DNA from: Ignavibacteria bacterium
GTDB lineage: Bacteria > Bacteroidota > Ignavibacteria > UBA10030 > SZUA-254
Reading direction: 5' to 3'
DNA: 64,000 nucleotides
NCBI GenBank assembly: GCA_016178595.1
Contig: JACOSY010000059.1
Coordinates: 1 to 64,000 of the forward strand
Position numbers and translations under genes: made by a program. A model generated the notes under the pieces. That model made no database searches. It saw only the letters and a list, made by a program, of their open reading frames with translations, and was not told the DNA's origin. Within the stretch, counting starts at the first letter, position 1. Each line of letters starts with the position of its first letter. Below, one piece after another: positions 8,160 through 18,264 of the stretch.

Positions 8160-10817
8160 CTATTTCTCAGCCTTTCTCTTGAGATCTGCAAGTTTGTTCA
8201 ATGCTTCTATAGGAGTAAGCTTCTCTACGTCGAGCTTCTTCAATTCTTCTCGAAGCTTGTCGTCCTTCATCTCAAACAGAGTCATCTGCACTTCCGCCGG
8301 CGCGATACGGCCCTTCTTCTTACTCGTATCCCGTATCCCGGAACCCGCATCCTCTCCATCGTGCAGCGTCAACTCCGATCCTTCCAAATTCTTCAGGATA
8401 TTCTTCGCCCTCTCCGTCACTTCCTCCGGCAGCCCGGCCATCTGTGCAACTTGTATTCCGTAGGAATGATCAGCGAACCCGGGGGTGACTTTGTGCAGGA
8501 AAAGAACTTTGTCGCCGTACTCACGCACTTCCACTTTGAGATTCTTGATGCGAGGGAACAGCTCCGCAAGCTCGTTCAGCTCATGGTAGTGTGTTGCAAA
8601 GAGCGTCTTCGCGCCGATCCGGTTGTGAAGATATTCGGTGAGCGCCCACGCGATGCTGATGCCGTCGAAGGTGCTGGTGCCGCGCCCGACTTCATCCAAC
8701 AGAATCAAACTCTTCGTCGTCGCCGTATTGACAATATTTGCCGCTTCGTGCATCTCGACGAGAAATGTGCTCTCACCCGATGCAATGTTGTCGCTCGCAC
8801 CGACGCGCGTGTAGATGCGATCGACAAGCCCGATGTGCGCTTTTTTCGCCGGGACAAAACTTCCAATCTGTGCGAGCAAGACGATGAGTCCAACCTGCCG
8901 CAGGTAGCTCGACTTCCCGCTCATGTTCGGTCCGGTAATAATAAGAACCTGGTTCTCTTCGTTCGTCAGCAGAACGTCGTTTGCCGTGTACGGCTCGCCG
9001 GGCGGGAGAAGCTTCTCGATGACGGGATGACGCCCCTGCAGAATTTCGATCGTCATTCCCTCGTCAATCGCCGGCTCGACGTAATTATTCTCGACGGCAA
9101 CGTGCGCGAGCGAGACGAAACAATCGAGCATGGCGACCAACCGCGCGTTCTGCTGGATTGCTTCTGCTTCCTCTGCAACGGTCATCCGCAACTCGTTGAA
9201 GAGCTGCATCTCGAGTGAAAGGATTTTTTCTTCGGCATGGAGAATTTTTTCTTCGTACTCTTTCAGCTCCGGCGTGAGGAAGCGCTCTGCGTTCGCAAGT
9301 GTCTGCTTGCGGATGTAACGGTCGGGGACTTTGTCCTTGTGGGTGTTCGTGATTTCGATATAGTAGCCGAAGACGTTGTTGAAGCCGACTTTGAGCGATG
9401 CGATGCCGGTGCTCTCACGTTCGGTCTTCTGGAGATTCGCAATCCACGATTTCCCGTTGAGCGCGATGTCGCGCAGCTCATCAAGTTCTTTGCTGAACCC
9501 TTTCTTGATCACGCCGCCGTCGGCGAGCGAGGGAGGAGGATCGTCGGAGAGCGCCGTGGAAATCTTTTGCACAACCGGCTCAAGCGCTTTGATTCCTTCC
9601 GCAAGTTTCACAAGCGTCGTGCTCGCCGCCTTCTTCGCAATGTGCGGATCATTACCGTTGAGCACGGACTTCACGTGTGCAACCTGTACGAGCATGTTCT
9701 TGAGTCCAACCAACTCGCGAGGATTTGAGCGCCCGGTGCAAATCTTCGAGATGAGCCGCTCGATGTCGCCGATGGAGGAGAGCGTTTCGGTGAGACGTTT
9801 GCGGAGATCGGCGTTCTCGACAAGCTCACGGACTGCGGCAAGTCGTGCACGGATCGGCTCAATCTTCCGCAGCGGCTGGTTGATCCATTTTTTGAGAAGC
9901 CGTGCGCCCATCGGCGTCTGCGTTCGGTCGAGCACCCAGAAGAGCGTTCCATCCTCGCGTCCTTCGATCGAACGAGTGATTTCAAGGTTGCGCTTCGTCG
10001 AGTGATCGAGCGTGATGTAATCGCCGACATTGTACGGAACGATCTTGCGGATGTGAAGGAGATTCGCCTTCTGTGTTTCCTGCAAATAATTCATCACCGC
10101 TCCCGCGGCAATAATCCCGAACCTCAAACCTTCAACCCCAAACCCCTTCAGCGTCTGGGTCTTGAAATGATTGATCAGCAGCTCATACGCATAGTCGAAG
10201 TTGAAGACCCAATCGTCGAGCTTCGAGAAAATTCCTTTGTACTTTCCCTTGAGGATCTGCTCGATCGTTTCACGGTCGCGCTTCTGGACGAGAATCTCGG
10301 AAGGTTGAAGAGCGGCGACTTGTTCCGCGAATTGCCCGAGCGGAAATTCGCTGACGCCAAATTCACCCGTTGAGACATCCGAGAATGCGATGCCAATACT
10401 CTCAGCTGCGGTTGCGAGAGCGGAAGGAAGAGCGACGGCAAGGAGATAATTGTTCTGCTTTTGTTCCAGGACTTTATCGGAAAAGGCAACGCCAGGCGTG
10501 ACGACTTCAATGACGTCGCGCTTCACGATTCCTTTGGCGAACTTCGGATCTTCAAGCTGCTCGCACACGGCAACACGGTAACCGGCTTTGAGCAGCTTCG
10601 GCATGTAGGAGTCAAGCGCGTGATAGGGGAAGCCTGCAAGCGGCGTTTCACCGGAAGTGCCGTTGCCGCGCTTCGTGAGTGTAATGCCCAGAACTTTCGA
10701 CGCGATGAGCGCATCGTCCTCGAATGTCTCGTAGAAATCACCCATGCGGAAGAGAAGTACCGTATCGGGATACTTCGCTTTCATCCGGGCGTATTGTCTC
10801 ATGAGTGGGGTGGACAT
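8160..10817 (-). CDS. mutS: DNA mismatch repair protein MutS
   Basis: 885 aa; TPLMRQYARMKAKYPDTVLLFRMGDFYETFEDDA; Walker A ITGPNMSGKSSYLRQ; LDEVGRGTSTFDG; FATHYHEL. Confidence 0.98.
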   Translation of the reverse strand: MSTPLMRQYARMKAKYPDTVLLFRMGDFYETFEDDALIASKVLGITLTKRGNGTSGETPLAGFPYHALDSYMPKLLKAGYRVAVCEQLEDPKFAKGIVKRDVIEVVTPGVAFSDKVLEQKQNNYLLAVALPSALATAAESIGIAFSDVSTGEFGVSEFPLGQFAEQVAALQPSEILVQKRDRETIEQILKGKYKGIFSKLDDWVFNFDYAYELLINHFKTQTLKGFGVEGLRFGIIAAGAVMNYLQETQKANLLHIRKIVPYNVGDYITLDHSTKRNLEITRSIEGREDGTLFWVLDRTQTPMGARLLKKWINQPLRKIEPIRARLAAVRELVENADLRKRLTETLSSIGDIERLISKICTGRSNPRELVGLKNMLVQVAHVKSVLNGNDPHIAKKAASTTLVKLAEGIKALEPVVQKISTALSDDPPPSLADGGVIKKGFSKELDELRDIALNGKSWIANLQKTERESTGIASLKVGFNNVFGYYIEITNTHKDKVPDRYIRKQTLANAERFLTPELKEYEEKILHAEEKILSLEMQLFNELRMTVAEEAEAIQQNARLVAMLDCFVSLAHVAVENNYVEPAIDEGMTIEILQGRHPVIEKLLPPGEPYTANDVLLTNEENQVLIITGPNMSGKSSYLRQVGLIVLLAQIGSFVPAKKAHIGLVDRIYTRVGASDNIASGESTFLVEMHEAANIVNTATTKSLILLDEVGRGTSTFDGISIAWALTEYLHNRIGAKTLFATHYHELNELAELFPRIKNLKVEVREYGDKVLFLHKVTPGFADHSYGIQVAQMAGLPEEVTERAKNILKNLEGSELTLHDGEDAGSGIRDTSKKKGRIAPAEVQMTLFEMKDDKLREELKKLDVEKLTPIEALNKLADLKRKAEK

Positions 10818-10905
10818 GCGCTTCGCGTATCGGTGTACAGAGTATTATGTAAGAAGCGAGGAAGCAATTTCCAGAAATCCTGCCAAAAGAAGGCGGGATG
10901 CTCAC

Positions 10906-10950
10906 TCGGACGATCAAGGTAGCTTCGCTCACTCGCTACCTCGAGTCCGA
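10906..10950. repeat. Nested hairpin upstream of mutS
   Basis: TCGGAC(10906-10911)/GTCCGA(10945-10950) enclosing GGTAGC(10918-10923)/GCTACC(10935-10940). Confidence 0.6.
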
Positions 10951-11158
10951 ATGGCAATGTGCAGAAAAACAATATGAAAATCAATGTTTTCCCGTGTAAC
11001 ACATCTCGACTAACGATACTAATCACGTTCTATCCGTTCCCATTTGATATTATGTTCCACCATCTTGCTTCTTGATTCGACAATATGTATAATCTTCTAA
11101 AGGCGAGGTGCTTTTATTTGCAGGTCGTTTACAATCCGCACGAGGGACCTTCATTTCA

Positions 11159-13216
11159 ATGCCAATGAAATATTCGTACAATGCCGGATACTGGATCGTC
11201 CTCACAGTGCTTGTTGGTGTCGCATGTTCATGCAGTGATGCGCCGCTTGCAGATGACAACCAGCCGCGTGTTCAGATCGTGGTGAGTTCACTCGAACTGA
11301 ATTATGGTCTTGTTCCTACTAATGAAACCTCCGAGCAATCGATTGAGATAACGAACTCATTTAGTTTCGGACGAACGCTTTCAGGAACCATTAACATTTC
11401 GGGAAATGGGTTTTCGATTATTAAAGGAGGTGAGCCCTTTAATCTCGCTCCGGGAGAATCCAGGGCGGTTGTGGTACGATTCAAACCGCAGAGTCTTTCC
11501 TCGTACACCGGATCTCTGACGATTTCCCATAATGGGCTCAATGTCTCGAATCCGATCGTTATTACGTTGAAAGGAGGGGAAGAAAAAACCGGTCCCTCGG
11601 CTATACTTGTGGATCCGAGTTCGCTGGATTTCGGATCGACACAGGTTGGCCAGTCGCCAACCAAAATCGTAACAATTACAAATCCTCCAAATTCTCTACT
11701 GGATCTCATCGGCACGATTACCGTAGCGGGAACGGGATTTTCCGTTGTGAGCGGCGATGGACAATACGATCTTGCTCCCGGAAGATCACGATCAGTCACG
11801 ATTAAGTTTGCCCCGGGACTTGTGGGATCGTTTTCAGGTTCAATCACGATTGTTCACAATGCGTCGGATACCGTGAGTCCCTTCACCGTTACTCTCAAGG
11901 GAACCGGTGCGACACGCGTTGTGACGAAGATTAGTGTGACTCCAACGTCGGTAGACTTTGGGACAGTGCTTCTTGGTCAACTGGTGCAGCGTGACCTGAC
12001 CATCAGTAACCCTATCGGTTCGACTGAAGCACTCAACCTCACGGTTAGTCTTGCCTCCGGTTCCACCGGCTATACGCTCTCCGGTGGTGGTTCTTTTAGT
12101 TTGATTCCCGGCGAAACCAGAACTGTCACCGTAACTTTTTCTGCATCCCAGAAAGGACTTTACACGGGGTCTCTGAAGATTACGCACAATGCAACGAATG
12201 TGTCAAGCCCCCTGGTTGTAGCATTGCGTGGAGAGAAAACATCATCTATCGTCCTTTCGGTCAGTCCTGCCTCTATAAATTTCGGTACAATACTGGTGGG
12301 AGATCATTCGGAGCAGGGAGTCACAATCGGCAACGCATTGAATTCCACGGGAAAACTTATCGGCAGCTTTGACATTATCGGGAGTGGATTTTCTATCGTC
12401 AGTGGGTCGGGCGCCTACGATCTCGCACCGGGACAATCGATAACACTCACTGTCCGATTTCTTCCGACGACCAATAGTTCATATTCCGGATCTGTACGCG
12501 TGTTCAACAATGGCACGTCGGTTTCCAATCCTATTTTTATCTCTTTGAGCGGCAGCGGACAGTGGAAGACGAGCATTTCCGTGAGTACAACATTGTTCGA
12601 TTTTGGTACTGTGGTCGTTGGTCAATCTGCCGAACAATCTCTGACGTTTACGAATTCTTCCAGCTCGATTCAAACGATCAGTGGAACTGTCATCTTCGGC
12701 ATTACCAGCAATGGATTCTCGTTCACCCAAGGAGGCGGATCGTACTCACTGCCCCCGGGTCAAACGCGAACGGTTAAAGTCCGCTTCTCGCCACAATCGT
12801 CTGGAAGTCATGGTGGTGAGCTGCAGATTTGGCACAGCGCGCAGAACTTCTCCAACCCCGTGAGAATCCCTATGCAGGCATACGGGCAGTTGAGAGCGGT
12901 TACGCTCTCTGCCAGCCCGGCATTCATCAGCTTTGGTGGTGTGCGAACGGGACAAACGCTTGATCGAACAATCACAATCAGTAATTCATCTGCCTCAACA
13001 GGTGTTTTGACCGGCAGCATCGGCATGAACGGCTCGGGGTTTTCAATCGTCAGTGGGATGGGGAACTATAGTTTGAATCCCGGGCAGTCTACGGTCGTGA
13101 CCGTGCGATTTTCGCCGATCAATAAAATTTCTTATTCCGCTTCGTTACAGATCGTACATAATGCTACCAATATTTTCAGTCCTGCAACAGTACCGCTAAG
13201 CGGAACCGGTCAGTAA
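11159..13216 (+). CDS. Lipoprotein with six tandem ASH/HYDIN-like (choice-of-anchor D) domains
   Basis: Lipobox-like GVACSCSD; six about 100-aa repeats each starting (I/L)xVxPxSxxFGxVxxGQ. Start at the second Met (11159) gives a signal peptide. Confidence 0.8.
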   Translation: MPMKYSYNAGYWIVLTVLVGVACSCSDAPLADDNQPRVQIVVSSLELNYGLVPTNETSEQSIEITNSFSFGRTLSGTINISGNGFSIIKGGEPFNLAPGESRAVVVRFKPQSLSSYTGSLTISHNGLNVSNPIVITLKGGEEKTGPSAILVDPSSLDFGSTQVGQSPTKIVTITNPPNSLLDLIGTITVAGTGFSVVSGDGQYDLAPGRSRSVTIKFAPGLVGSFSGSITIVHNASDTVSPFTVTLKGTGATRVVTKISVTPTSVDFGTVLLGQLVQRDLTISNPIGSTEALNLTVSLASGSTGYTLSGGGSFSLIPGETRTVTVTFSASQKGLYTGSLKITHNATNVSSPLVVALRGEKTSSIVLSVSPASINFGTILVGDHSEQGVTIGNALNSTGKLIGSFDIIGSGFSIVSGSGAYDLAPGQSITLTVRFLPTTNSSYSGSVRVFNNGTSVSNPIFISLSGSGQWKTSISVSTTLFDFGTVVVGQSAEQSLTFTNSSSSIQTISGTVIFGITSNGFSFTQGGGSYSLPPGQTRTVKVRFSPQSSGSHGGELQIWHSAQNFSNPVRIPMQAYGQLRAVTLSASPAFISFGGVRTGQTLDRTITISNSSASTGVLTGSIGMNGSGFSIVSGMGNYSLNPGQSTVVTVRFSPINKISYSASLQIVHNATNIFSPATVPLSGTGQ

Positions 13217-13258
13217 TTTTCTTTGCGCCGACTGTGGTCATAGCTGTAAGCTGCATTG

Positions 13259-14665
13259 TTAACGTGTTCGGAAGAATTCAATCCGTCTGTTCTTCTGCCT
13301 GCCTTCGGGCGTGTCGTTGCTTGCTATCGGTTTATCGAACCCGAATCCTTTGGTGCTGATTCTCTTCTCATCGATTCCTCTCTGCACAAGATAATCCTTC
13401 ACGGCGTTTGCTCGTGCCATGGAAAGCTTCATGTTGTAGGCACGCTTGCCGACGTTATCGGTATGCCCATGAATCCCGACGAGAATGTCCGGGTTTTGCT
13501 CAAGGGTGTTGTATGCTTTTTCAAGAATTGCCGCGGACGCAGGACCGATTTCGGCGCTGCCCGTTTTGAAGACAACACCAGCCAGCACGATTGCCTTTCC
13601 GACGTCTATCTTGAATTCTTCTTTGCGCGGCAGATCGTCCGATGGATCGAGCGGGTTGGTGCCGCGAAAAACTTCCGGCCCGTCTTTGATGCCGCCATGA
13701 TCCGTGTCGGGGTCAAGCGGATCTGTTTTGTACTTCTTCACTTCTGCGCCATCGTTCAAGCCGTCATCATCCGTATCGCCGTTCAACGGATTCGTTTTGT
13801 AGGTAAGGATTTCCTCGCCATCCTTGAGGCCGTCTCCATCGCTGTCGGCTTGATACGGATTCGTCTTGTAGATATTGATCTCGTCGTCGTCGGGCAAACC
13901 ATCGCCATCGGTATCGATGATTACTTGCTTCGCAGGTTCGACCGGAGGTTTCTCCGCTACGACTTCTTCGCTTCTTGTAATATTAAATAGCAATCCTGCC
14001 ATCAAAGAAATCCCGTACGACTTTGCCGATGGGATCGATGGGTTATTATAAATGTCGGAGAGGCCATGGGAGTAACGCACATCGAAAAGGAGCGCGCTGT
14101 TCGAGCTAACGCGGTATTCCAATCCCGCTCCAATATCCAAGGCAAGGTCTACGGAATGAACGTTACCGGAGATATCGAGCGTGCTCGTATTGGGCCGATC
14201 GAGGACGTGCGTGCCGGGCGCGTCTATCCTGGCAAGATTATTAAAACACAACGCGGGTCCAGCGAGGAAGAACGGTTGAACGTTATCATTCTCGAGCCGG
14301 GCTTTGAGAAGGAGAGGAAGCTCGAAGTAATCGAGCTTGAACGTGGCATCGGTGGTGCCGAGCGGAGTGGGACTGGTACTCGTCGTAACGATCTGTTGAA
14401 ACTTTGTTCCTTTTTGGATGTACTCAAGCTCAGCCTGGAGAGACCAGATGCCGGAGATGCCGAACTCCGCAATGCCGCCGAGGACAAAACCGGTGCGATA
14501 TGCCTGAGGGTTATCGCTTGAGAACAGTTCGGGGGAGAACGACTGGTTGGCGAAATTCACTCCCGTTGTGAAACCGAGGCGGAGAGGAATTTGTGCCGTT
14601 GTTCGATTACCCGTACCGACGATCAAGAGTAAGCTCGCCGCGCACGCAAGAAATAGTCGTTTCAT
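13259..14665 (-). CDS. Outer-membrane beta-barrel protein with thrombospondin type 3 repeats and C-terminal OmpA domain
   Basis: DTDGDGLPDDDEINIYKTNPYQADSDGDGLKDGEE repeats; IHGHTDNVGKRAYNMKLSMARANAVKDYLVQRGI. Confidence 0.93.
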   Translation of the reverse strand: MKRLFLACAASLLLIVGTGNRTTAQIPLRLGFTTGVNFANQSFSPELFSSDNPQAYRTGFVLGGIAEFGISGIWSLQAELEYIQKGTKFQQIVTTSTSPTPLGTTDATFKLDYFELPLLLKARLENDNVQPFFLAGPALCFNNLARIDAPGTHVLDRPNTSTLDISGNVHSVDLALDIGAGLEYRVSSNSALLFDVRYSHGLSDIYNNPSIPSAKSYGISLMAGLLFNITRSEEVVAEKPPVEPAKQVIIDTDGDGLPDDDEINIYKTNPYQADSDGDGLKDGEEILTYKTNPLNGDTDDDGLNDGAEVKKYKTDPLDPDTDHGGIKDGPEVFRGTNPLDPSDDLPRKEEFKIDVGKAIVLAGVVFKTGSAEIGPASAAILEKAYNTLEQNPDILVGIHGHTDNVGKRAYNMKLSMARANAVKDYLVQRGIDEKRISTKGFGFDKPIASNDTPEGRQKNRRIEFFRTR

Positions 14666-14927
14666 GAAGGATTATCCGTTCGGAAAAGGTCGATCGGTTC
14701 GGTAGAGTGATTCTGCAAAAGTATAAAATTCCCGCGTGGTAGTCAAGAGGCACGAAGGGAAAAGAGCCGATAAAGTCAACTTCCCAACTGAGTGGCGGGT
14801 TGTTGCACTTTTAGATGGAAGGCGACACGAATAATGTGCGGTAAGTAAGAATTCGTCCCAAGGGGACGCGTGAAGAGCGCCCAAAAAAACCCGAGCGGGA
14901 AATATATTATAAGGCTATGGCAAATCA

Positions 14928-15278
14928 CTATGGAGTGGCTGCCACACAGTCGAGGCAGTCGATAATATCGACAGTCGCTGTTTCGCCTGAGTGTGTGTCG
15001 ACGCTGAAATCGATGGACCCACCGACCGGTCCACCTCTGTTGATCTCAAACGCACGGATGACATAGTGCCCGGCGGGCACAGAGAATTTAGCCAGGCCGT
15101 TGGAATCTGTGCGCAGTGTGTCGCCCGTTTGCACCAACACAATTTGCTTGTCTGCGATTCCTTCGTTCTGCCAATGTACATACGCGACGATCTGACTCAG
15201 GGGTTGCACGGGTTGGGAGGGGGTCTCCCTGCATGAGGGCAGCGCCATCGCTGCCAAAAGGATCCAAACCTTTTTCAT
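14928..15278 (-). CDS. Small lipoprotein with carboxypeptidase-regulatory-like fold (putative)
   Basis: MKKVWILLAAMALPSCRE lipobox; DSNGLAKFSVPAGHYVIRAF. Confidence 0.55.
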   Translation of the reverse strand: MKKVWILLAAMALPSCRETPSQPVQPLSQIVAYVHWQNEGIADKQIVLVQTGDTLRTDSNGLAKFSVPAGHYVIRAFEINRGGPVGGSIDFSVDTHSGETATVDIIDCLDCVAATP

Positions 15279-15432
15279 ATAATCTCCTCCTGCCGATACA
15301 CAGCAGAAAGTGTAGCCATAGATGAACTGTTCTATAATATAGTAAGCAAGCTGGTGAGAGGCAACTGTGGGTAGTGTCTCACTTTGAATCAGTGAATTGT
15401 TCTAAACTCTATCGCTCTAAGCTCTTTGCTCG

Positions 15433-16590
15433 CTAATACAAAAACATCGGTTTACCCAGAAGATGAGCAACCTTCGGTCGGTATTGTGCGACGTCGTACA
15501 ACTCGTCAACGTCGACGCGCTTCTTGCCTTCGGTGATGATGTCGGCAGGGACGGTTGTGTACTTGCCGTCGCGGAGCGCAACCATCCGTCCCGTCTGTTT
15601 CTTCAACAGTAAATCGGTTGCAAGGTAACCGTAACTCGTTGAGACCATCAGGTCGAGCGCATCCGGCGCGCCGCTGCGCATCAGGTATGCAAGCTGCTGA
15701 TAAACGGTCCGCGCGCCCGATCGCTTTTCAATCTCATGAGCGACCCAATCGCCGATACCGCCGAGCTTCTTATGCCCGTACGCGTCGGCTTCGCCCATCA
15801 TCATCATCTCGCCGCCGATTGGTTTGGCTCCTTCCGAGATCGTCATGATGGAGTAGTTGCTCGGATTCTTCGCCCGATCGTCCACGAGGAGATCGACAAG
15901 TTTCCGGACGTCGAAATCGACTTCAGAAATAATTGCCCGGTCGACTCCTGCAAGGTATGCCGAGATGAGTGAGGTCTCTCCGGAGTATCGTCCAAAGAGT
16001 TCCACGACGGCGATGCGTTCATGCGATCCGCTCGGTGTACGGAGGGCATGGATAAATTCCACGCTGCGCGTGACTGCAGTCGAAAAGCCGAGACAGTAAT
16101 CTGTGCCGAACACGTCGTTGTCCATCGTCTTCGGAATGCAGACCATCGGGAAGCCTTCTTTATGCAGTCGTACTGCATAGCTCAACGTATCGTCGCCGCC
16201 GATGGCGATGAGCGCGTCAAGCTTCAGATGGCCGAGCACGTTCAGTATGTGAGGAGTGCAATCGGTGGTCTTGTCTTTATCCGCGCCTTTGTATGATTCC
16301 TTCAAGAAGTCTGGGAGATCCTTCGGCTTCACTTTGCCGGGATTCGTTCGGGATGTGTGCAGGTATGTTCCACCCGTACGATCTATTGTTCTTGTGTTCG
16401 CTTTGGTGAGCGGCATGATCCAGTCTGTTTGAGTCGATGGGTCGGATGGATTGAAGTTCAGCAGTCCACCCCAGCCGCGACGGACGCCGATCATCTCATG
16501 TCCCTCGTCGGTTGCGCGGTAGACGGCAGCTTTGATGCAGGGATTCAGTCCGGGGACGTCACCGCCACCGGTAAGGATTCCAATTCTCAT
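15433..16590 (-). CDS. 6-phosphofructokinase (active-site residues suggest PPi dependence)
   Basis: [23 protein letters not shown] (start 16590); [28 protein letters not shown]. Confidence 0.93.
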   Translation of the reverse strand: MRIGILTGGGDVPGLNPCIKAAVYRATDEGHEMIGVRRGWGGLLNFNPSDPSTQTDWIMPLTKANTRTIDRTGGTYLHTSRTNPGKVKPKDLPDFLKESYKGADKDKTTDCTPHILNVLGHLKLDALIAIGGDDTLSYAVRLHKEGFPMVCIPKTMDNDVFGTDYCLGFSTAVTRSVEFIHALRTPSGSHERIAVVELFGRYSGETSLISAYLAGVDRAIISEVDFDVRKLVDLLVDDRAKNPSNYSIMTISEGAKPIGGEMMMMGEADAYGHKKLGGIGDWVAHEIEKRSGARTVYQQLAYLMRSGAPDALDLMVSTSYGYLATDLLLKKQTGRMVALRDGKYTTVPADIITEGKKRVDVDELYDVAQYRPKVAHLLGKPMFLY

Positions 16591-16785
16591 TCTGAATACT
16601 TTCAGGTTGTTGGAGAAGAGCAGATATTCCTGCACAATGTACGGAAATTGTCGCGCCTGAGCAAACAATGTCTTGCATTTTCCAGAAAGTCTGAGTATTT
16701 TCGATCTGCTGTGTGTAAACCGTTTTCGCATTCTTAACGTATTCTCTGTAGATAAGTGTTCATCCCTTTCACGTTACTGGCAGCA

Positions 16786-17361
16786 ATGGTGTCTCGGACA
16801 AGTCGAGACGATGACGATCGAGCGAGACTTCAGCGGATCGCCCAGGGGGATGAGTCCGCTTTGTCGGAAATGTACGACCAGTATGGACAATTCCTGTATA
16901 GCTTTGTGGTGAGAATTCTCCACTCAGTCGAAGAAGCCGAGGATGTGGTTCAGGACGTTTTTTTGCAGGTCTGGAAGAAAGCGGCGACATACGAGCAAGG
17001 AAAAGGAACGGTGTATACATGGCTTGTAACGATGACGCGTAATCGCGCAATCGATCGGTTGCGCTCGAAGGATTTCAGGGCGCATTATCAACAAGTCGAT
17101 GTCAATACCGTTGCACTCGCAGCAGAATCGCGTGTATCGAACCCGCACGCTCGATCGGTATTCTCCGACGTGCAGCGGGTAGTGAGTGGAACGCTGAGTC
17201 GGCTCAGTCTCGACCAGCAACAAGTCCTTGCGCTCGCATATTATGAAGGATTCAGTCAATCGGAGATTGCGAAGAAGTTGAATATACCGCTCGGCACAGT
17301 GAAGTCGCGTATGAGAAAAGCGCTGTACTCCATGCGCTCGATGTTACAGGAGAAAATGTAG
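16786..17361 (+). CDS. ECF-type RNA polymerase sigma factor
   Basis: YDQYGQFLYSFVVRILHSVEEAEDVVQDVFLQVWKKA; region 4 QQQVLALAYYEGFSQSEIAKKLNIPLGTVKSRMRKAL. Start Met could be 16756 or 16786. Confidence 0.93.
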   Translation: MVSRTSRDDDDRARLQRIAQGDESALSEMYDQYGQFLYSFVVRILHSVEEAEDVVQDVFLQVWKKAATYEQGKGTVYTWLVTMTRNRAIDRLRSKDFRAHYQQVDVNTVALAAESRVSNPHARSVFSDVQRVVSGTLSRLSLDQQQVLALAYYEGFSQSEIAKKLNIPLGTVKSRMRKALYSMRSMLQEKM

Positions 17362-18237
17362 ATGGCAGATCAACACGAAGAGAAATATCTTGAGTTCGCT
17401 GCCGCCTACGTTCTTAGTGCGTTAGACGGCGACGAGCTGCGCGAGTTCGAAACACACGTGAAGACTGGATGCACAACCTGTGCATCCGAGATTGTACGAC
17501 TTGCAGACGCAGCAGCCATTCTCCCGATGGGATTACAGCAGACGGAACCATCGCAGGACTTGAAAGAACGCATCATGTTCTCGGTGCAGCTTGCGCAGGT
17601 GGCTAAGGCAACATTCCAACCTGAAACCGCCGACGAGAAGGAAGGCGAGCTTGCCGAGGCTCCGGCGCCGGTGAAAGTTCGCCGCAAACCTGTATGGCGT
17701 CCATGGTTCTCCTACGGACTTTCTTTCGCAATGATTGTGATGCTTGTTGGCTTTTTTGCCTATATCAGTTCACTGTTCAGGACAATCCAGCAGCAGGACG
17801 ATTACATCGTCAGCCAGCGGATTTACATCGTGGAGCTCAGGGATTCTCTCCAACGTCTAGCGGAAATCGTGAACGTCCTGGAATCCCGCCAGATCGAGAT
17901 CGTGACGATGGCCGGACTTAAACCCGATTCGATCGGGTATGGCAAGATTATATGGGATCCGATCAAACGAGTGGCGATCCTGCATGTCTCCAACTTGCCG
18001 CCTGTGCCGGAGAACAAAGAGTACCAGCTTTGGGTGATCAGAGATCGGAAGCCTATCAGTGCAGGTGTGTTTGCGGTAAGGAATGAAAAAGATAAGCAGA
18101 ACTTCTTCAAAGTGCAGTCGATCAATGTGCCCGACAGAACCGGTGTGAACGCCTTCGCCGTTACGTTGGAACCAAGGGGCGGCGTTCCCCAGCCGACCGG
18201 TGAGATGTATCTCCTCGGAAAGGTCTCAGCTCAATAA
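17362..18237 (+). CDS. Anti-sigma factor (RskA-like, zinc-binding N-terminal motif)
   Basis: Directly adjacent to the sigma gene; HVKTGCTTC (Hx4CxxC), single TM, C-terminal LPPVPENKEYQLWVI...AVTLEPRGGVPQPTGEMYLLG. Confidence 0.88.
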   Translation: MADQHEEKYLEFAAAYVLSALDGDELREFETHVKTGCTTCASEIVRLADAAAILPMGLQQTEPSQDLKERIMFSVQLAQVAKATFQPETADEKEGELAEAPAPVKVRRKPVWRPWFSYGLSFAMIVMLVGFFAYISSLFRTIQQQDDYIVSQRIYIVELRDSLQRLAEIVNVLESRQIEIVTMAGLKPDSIGYGKIIWDPIKRVAILHVSNLPPVPENKEYQLWVIRDRKPISAGVFAVRNEKDKQNFFKVQSINVPDRTGVNAFAVTLEPRGGVPQPTGEMYLLGKVSAQ

Positions 18238-18264
18238 CACCGCCGGAGTGCGGTCCTCCATCTC

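Noticed and set aside
7746-9218. 490-aa plus-strand ORF spanning the mutS 3' end and the intergenic region
   Set aside because: Antisense to mutS and the ORF6N start, no domain signature; composition follows the opposite-strand codons.
11159-13216. Tandem about 300-bp repeats as a DNA-level repeat
   Set aside because: Periodicity is at the protein-domain level; nucleotide identity between units is low.
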